DNA of 64,000 bases from Lelliottia sp. WAP21 (GTDB lineage: Bacteria > Pseudomonadota > Gammaproteobacteria > Enterobacterales > Enterobacteriaceae), in NCBI RefSeq assembly GCF_020532665.2, contig NZ_JAIWPG020000005.1, positions 248,001 to 312,000 on the forward strand, read 5' to 3'. Below, piece by piece: positions 62,427 through 64,000 of the stretch (the stretch's first letter is position 1; the number at the start of each line of letters is the position of its first letter). The translations under genes and the position numbers were made by a program. The notes under the pieces were generated by a model, which saw nothing but the letters and a program-made list of their open reading frames with translations, was not told the origin of the DNA and did not search any database.

Positions 62427-62756
62427 ATGTCTGCACAACCCGTCGATCTCCAAATTTTTGGCCGTTCGCTGCGAGTGAATTGTCCGCCTGAACAAAGGGA
62501 TGCTTTGAATCAGGCTGCGGACGATTTGAATCAGCGGTTGCAAGATTTAAAAGAACGCACTAGAGTCACAAATACTGAGCAGCTGGTTTTCATCGCCGCG
62601 TTGAACATCAGCTATGAGTTAGCTCAGGAAAAAGCGAAGACCCGCGACTATGCGGCGAGCATGGAGCAGCGTATTAAAATGCTTCAGCAGACCATTGAAC
62701 AAGCGTTGCTTGATCAGGGTCGCAGTCCCGAAAGACCGGGGCCAAAGTTTGAATAA
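62427..62756 (+). CDS. zapA: ZapA, FtsZ-associated division protein
   Basis: ZapA bundles FtsZ filaments at the division site. The 109-residue form starting at ATG 62427, after AGGAAGG, equals the E. coli protein. An N-terminal globular part is followed by a long coiled-coil helix (about residues 50-95). Only the last ~12 residues differ much from E. coli. It is divergent from ygfB and followed by 6S RNA. Confidence 0.95.
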   Translation: MSAQPVDLQIFGRSLRVNCPPEQRDALNQAADDLNQRLQDLKERTRVTNTEQLVFIAALNISYELAQEKAKTRDYAASMEQRIKMLQQTIEQALLDQGRSPERPGPKFE

Positions 62757-62797
62757 CACTTTGCAGTTTACTATGGTAGAGTGACTGTGAAGACAAA

Positions 62798-62982
62798 ATT
62801 TCTCTGAGATGTTCGCAAGCGGGCCAGTCCCCTGAGCCGATATTTCATACCACAAGAATGTGGCGCTCCATGGTCGGTGAGCATGCTCGGTTCGTCCGAG
62901 AAGCCTTAAGACTATGACGACACATTCACCTTGAACCAAGGGTTCAAGGGTTACAGCCTGCGGCGGCATCTCGGAGATTCCC
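62798..62982 (+). ncRNA. ssrS: 6S RNA
   Basis: 6S RNA mimics an open promoter and binds sigma-70 RNA polymerase in stationary phase. The 5' end ATTTCTCTGAGATGTTCGC and the 3' end CATCTCGGAGATTCCC pair to form the closing stem. The ~185-base length, the conserved central bubble region and the zapA-ssrS-fau order match E. coli. It is probably co-transcribed with fau and processed. Confidence 0.96.
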
Positions 62983-63004
62983 TCTTTCTTCTCTACCGAC
63001 TACC

Positions 63005-63601
63005 ATGACTCAACCTCCAGAAGTAATTTCATCACGCCAGCAAATTCGCCAGACCATCCGTCAACGCCGTCGCGCTCTTACGCCCGAGCAACAATCTCAG
63101 TTTGCCGTGCGGGCCGCCGCGCGAATGATGGCTTATCCGCCCGTTGTGATGGCGCATACTGTCGCACTGTTTCTCTCGTTTGATGGAGAACTGGACACTC
63201 AGCCGCTGATCGACCAGCTCTGGCGCGCCGGAAAAAAAGTCTACTTGCCCGTATTACACCCTTTTAGCCCCGGCAACCTGTTGTTCCTGCATTATCATCC
63301 CCACAGTGAACTGTTGGTTAACCGCTTACGCATTTATGAGCCGAAGCTGGATGTCCGCGATGTATTGCCGCTTGCGGAGCTGGATGTGCTGATCACGCCC
63401 CTCGTCGCTTTTGATGAGCAAGGACAGCGTTTAGGCATGGGTGGCGGGTTTTATGACAGGACGCTGCAAAACTGGCAGCAGCATGGCTTTCAGCCGGTAG
63501 GATATGCGCACGATTGTCAGGGCGTGGAGGCATTGCCGGTAGAGAAATGGGATATCCCGTTGCCTGCGGTGGTCACGCCCGGCAAAATTTGGCGCTGGTA
63601 G
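63005..63601 (+). CDS. fau: Fau (YgfA), 5-formyltetrahydrofolate cyclo-ligase
   Basis: This enzyme converts 5-formyl-THF to 5,10-methenyl-THF with ATP, recycling a folate by-product of the glycine pathway; it is linked to persister formation in E. coli. The 198-residue frame starts at ATG 63005; a start near residue 17 would give the 182-residue E. coli form. The ATP and folate motifs FLSFDGELDT and RLGMGGGFYDRTL are present. It follows ssrS by 22 bases. Confidence 0.94.
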   Translation: MTQPPEVISSRQQIRQTIRQRRRALTPEQQSQFAVRAAARMMAYPPVVMAHTVALFLSFDGELDTQPLIDQLWRAGKKVYLPVLHPFSPGNLLFLHYHPHSELLVNRLRIYEPKLDVRDVLPLAELDVLITPLVAFDEQGQRLGMGGGFYDRTLQNWQQHGFQPVGYAHDCQGVEALPVEKWDIPLPAVVTPGKIWRW

Positions 63602-63659
63602 AATAAAGCCGGGGGTGGCGACACCTGACCCGGCCTGTATATCCGCAGGGATAGCGGAA

Positions 63660-63687
63660 GTCGGGTAAGGCGCAGCCGTCACCCGAC
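63660..63687. repeat. REP-type palindrome between fau and serA
   Basis: GTCGGGT-AAGGCGCAGCCGTC-ACCCGAC resembles the classical enterobacterial REP (GCC..ATAAGGCG..) and differs from the CCCTCTCCC family elsewhere in the window. Confidence 0.75.
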
Positions 63688-63703
63688 ACTACTCACCGCG
63701 TAA

Positions 63704-64000
63704 TCAGTACAGCAGACGCGCGCGGATCGTCCCCGGAATCGCCTTCATGCTCAGCAACGCCTTCTCAGCGACCTCTTCATCTGCCTCAATATCAATCACC
63801 ACGTAACCCATCGATGCATTCGTTTGCAGATACTGTGCTGCGATATTCACACTCTGCTCAGCAAAGATCTGGTTAATAGCGGTCAGCACGCCCGGACGGT
63901 TTTCGTGGATGTGCAGCAGACGACGGCCACCGTGCAACGGCAGAGACACTTCCGGGAAGTTCACTGCGGAAAGCGTCGAACCGTTGTCGGAGTATTTGCT
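63704..64000 (-). CDS. serA: SerA, D-3-phosphoglycerate dehydrogenase (C-terminal part)
   Basis: Only the last 98 residues are in the window; the frame stays open to the right edge. They form the ACT domain that binds L-serine for feedback inhibition: RRLLHIHENRPGVLTAINQIF and the end GTIRARLLY are as in E. coli SerA. The serine-binding His and Asn (HENRPG) are conserved. The serine-glycine link with gcvTHP nearby follows the E. coli order. Confidence 0.96.
   Translation of the reverse strand, partial: SKYSDNGSTLSAVNFPEVSLPLHGGRRLLHIHENRPGVLTAINQIFAEQSVNIAAQYLQTNASMGYVVIDIEADEEVAEKALLSMKAIPGTIRARLLY

Overview
The window is a chromosomal segment of a gamma-proteobacterium of the family Enterobacteriaceae. 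Gene order follows the Escherichia coli K-12 chromosome from ptsP to serA, and most proteins match the E. coli lengths and active-site residues I recall. Extra gene blocks for pectin oligomers and beta-glucosides, moderately high GC, and CCCTCTCCC/GGGAGAGGG repeats suggest an Enterobacter, Lelliottia or Leclercia relative rather than Escherichia. The species is inferred from memory, not from a search. The window is cut at both ends: ptsP lacks its C-terminus and serA shows only its C-terminus.

Layout. 1-9.3 kb: ptsP-rppH, a 680-base spacer rich in DnaA-box sequences, mutH, ygdR, tas, lplT-aas, then the tandem small RNAs OmrA and OmrB. 9.3-19.1 kb: galR, a beta-glucoside cassette (GNAT, GntR regulator, GH1 enzyme, PTS EIIC, LacI regulator) inserted between galR and lysA, then lysA/lysR, ygeA and kdgF. 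19.1-32.8 kb: a pectin-oligomer island built around the conserved araE-kduD-kduI block: kdgF, fepE, togMNAB-ogl, araE, kduI-kduD, a second ogl and kdgM. 33.1-38.2 kb: yqeF, a LysR regulator divergent from a PACE-family efflux gene, yqeG, yjdI-yjdJ and tRNA-Gly(CCC). 38.2-64 kb: conserved housekeeping genes: actS, idi, lysS, prfB (with its programmed frameshift), recJ, dsbC, xerD, fldB, cptA, sdhE, ygfZ, yqfA, yqfB, an RpiR regulator, bglA, ygfF, gcvTHP, ubiI, ubiH, pepP, ygfB, zapA, 6S RNA, fau and serA.

How it works together. The strongest accessory signal is the pectin island. Oligogalacturonides would cross the outer membrane through KdgM and the inner membrane through TogMNAB. Two Ogl lyases would cut them to unsaturated monomers, KdgF would open these to DKI, and KduI and KduD would convert DKI to KDG. 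Five promoter regions of this island carry 15-base palindromes that fit the KdgR operator. No pectate lyase and no kdgR gene are in the window, so the cell probably scavenges oligomers made elsewhere and is controlled by a distant KdgR. The beta-glucoside cassette has three TTGGTATACCAA-like boxes upstream of the EIIC gene, spaced near whole helical turns. They resemble operators of UxuR/ExuR-type regulators, which is the type encoded in the same cassette.

No insertion sequence, prophage or CRISPR array was seen. Repeats are of three kinds: a 37-base-period tandem array of REP-like palindromes after the first ogl, single or paired copies of the same palindrome at three other places, and a separate multi-hairpin element whose identity I do not know.
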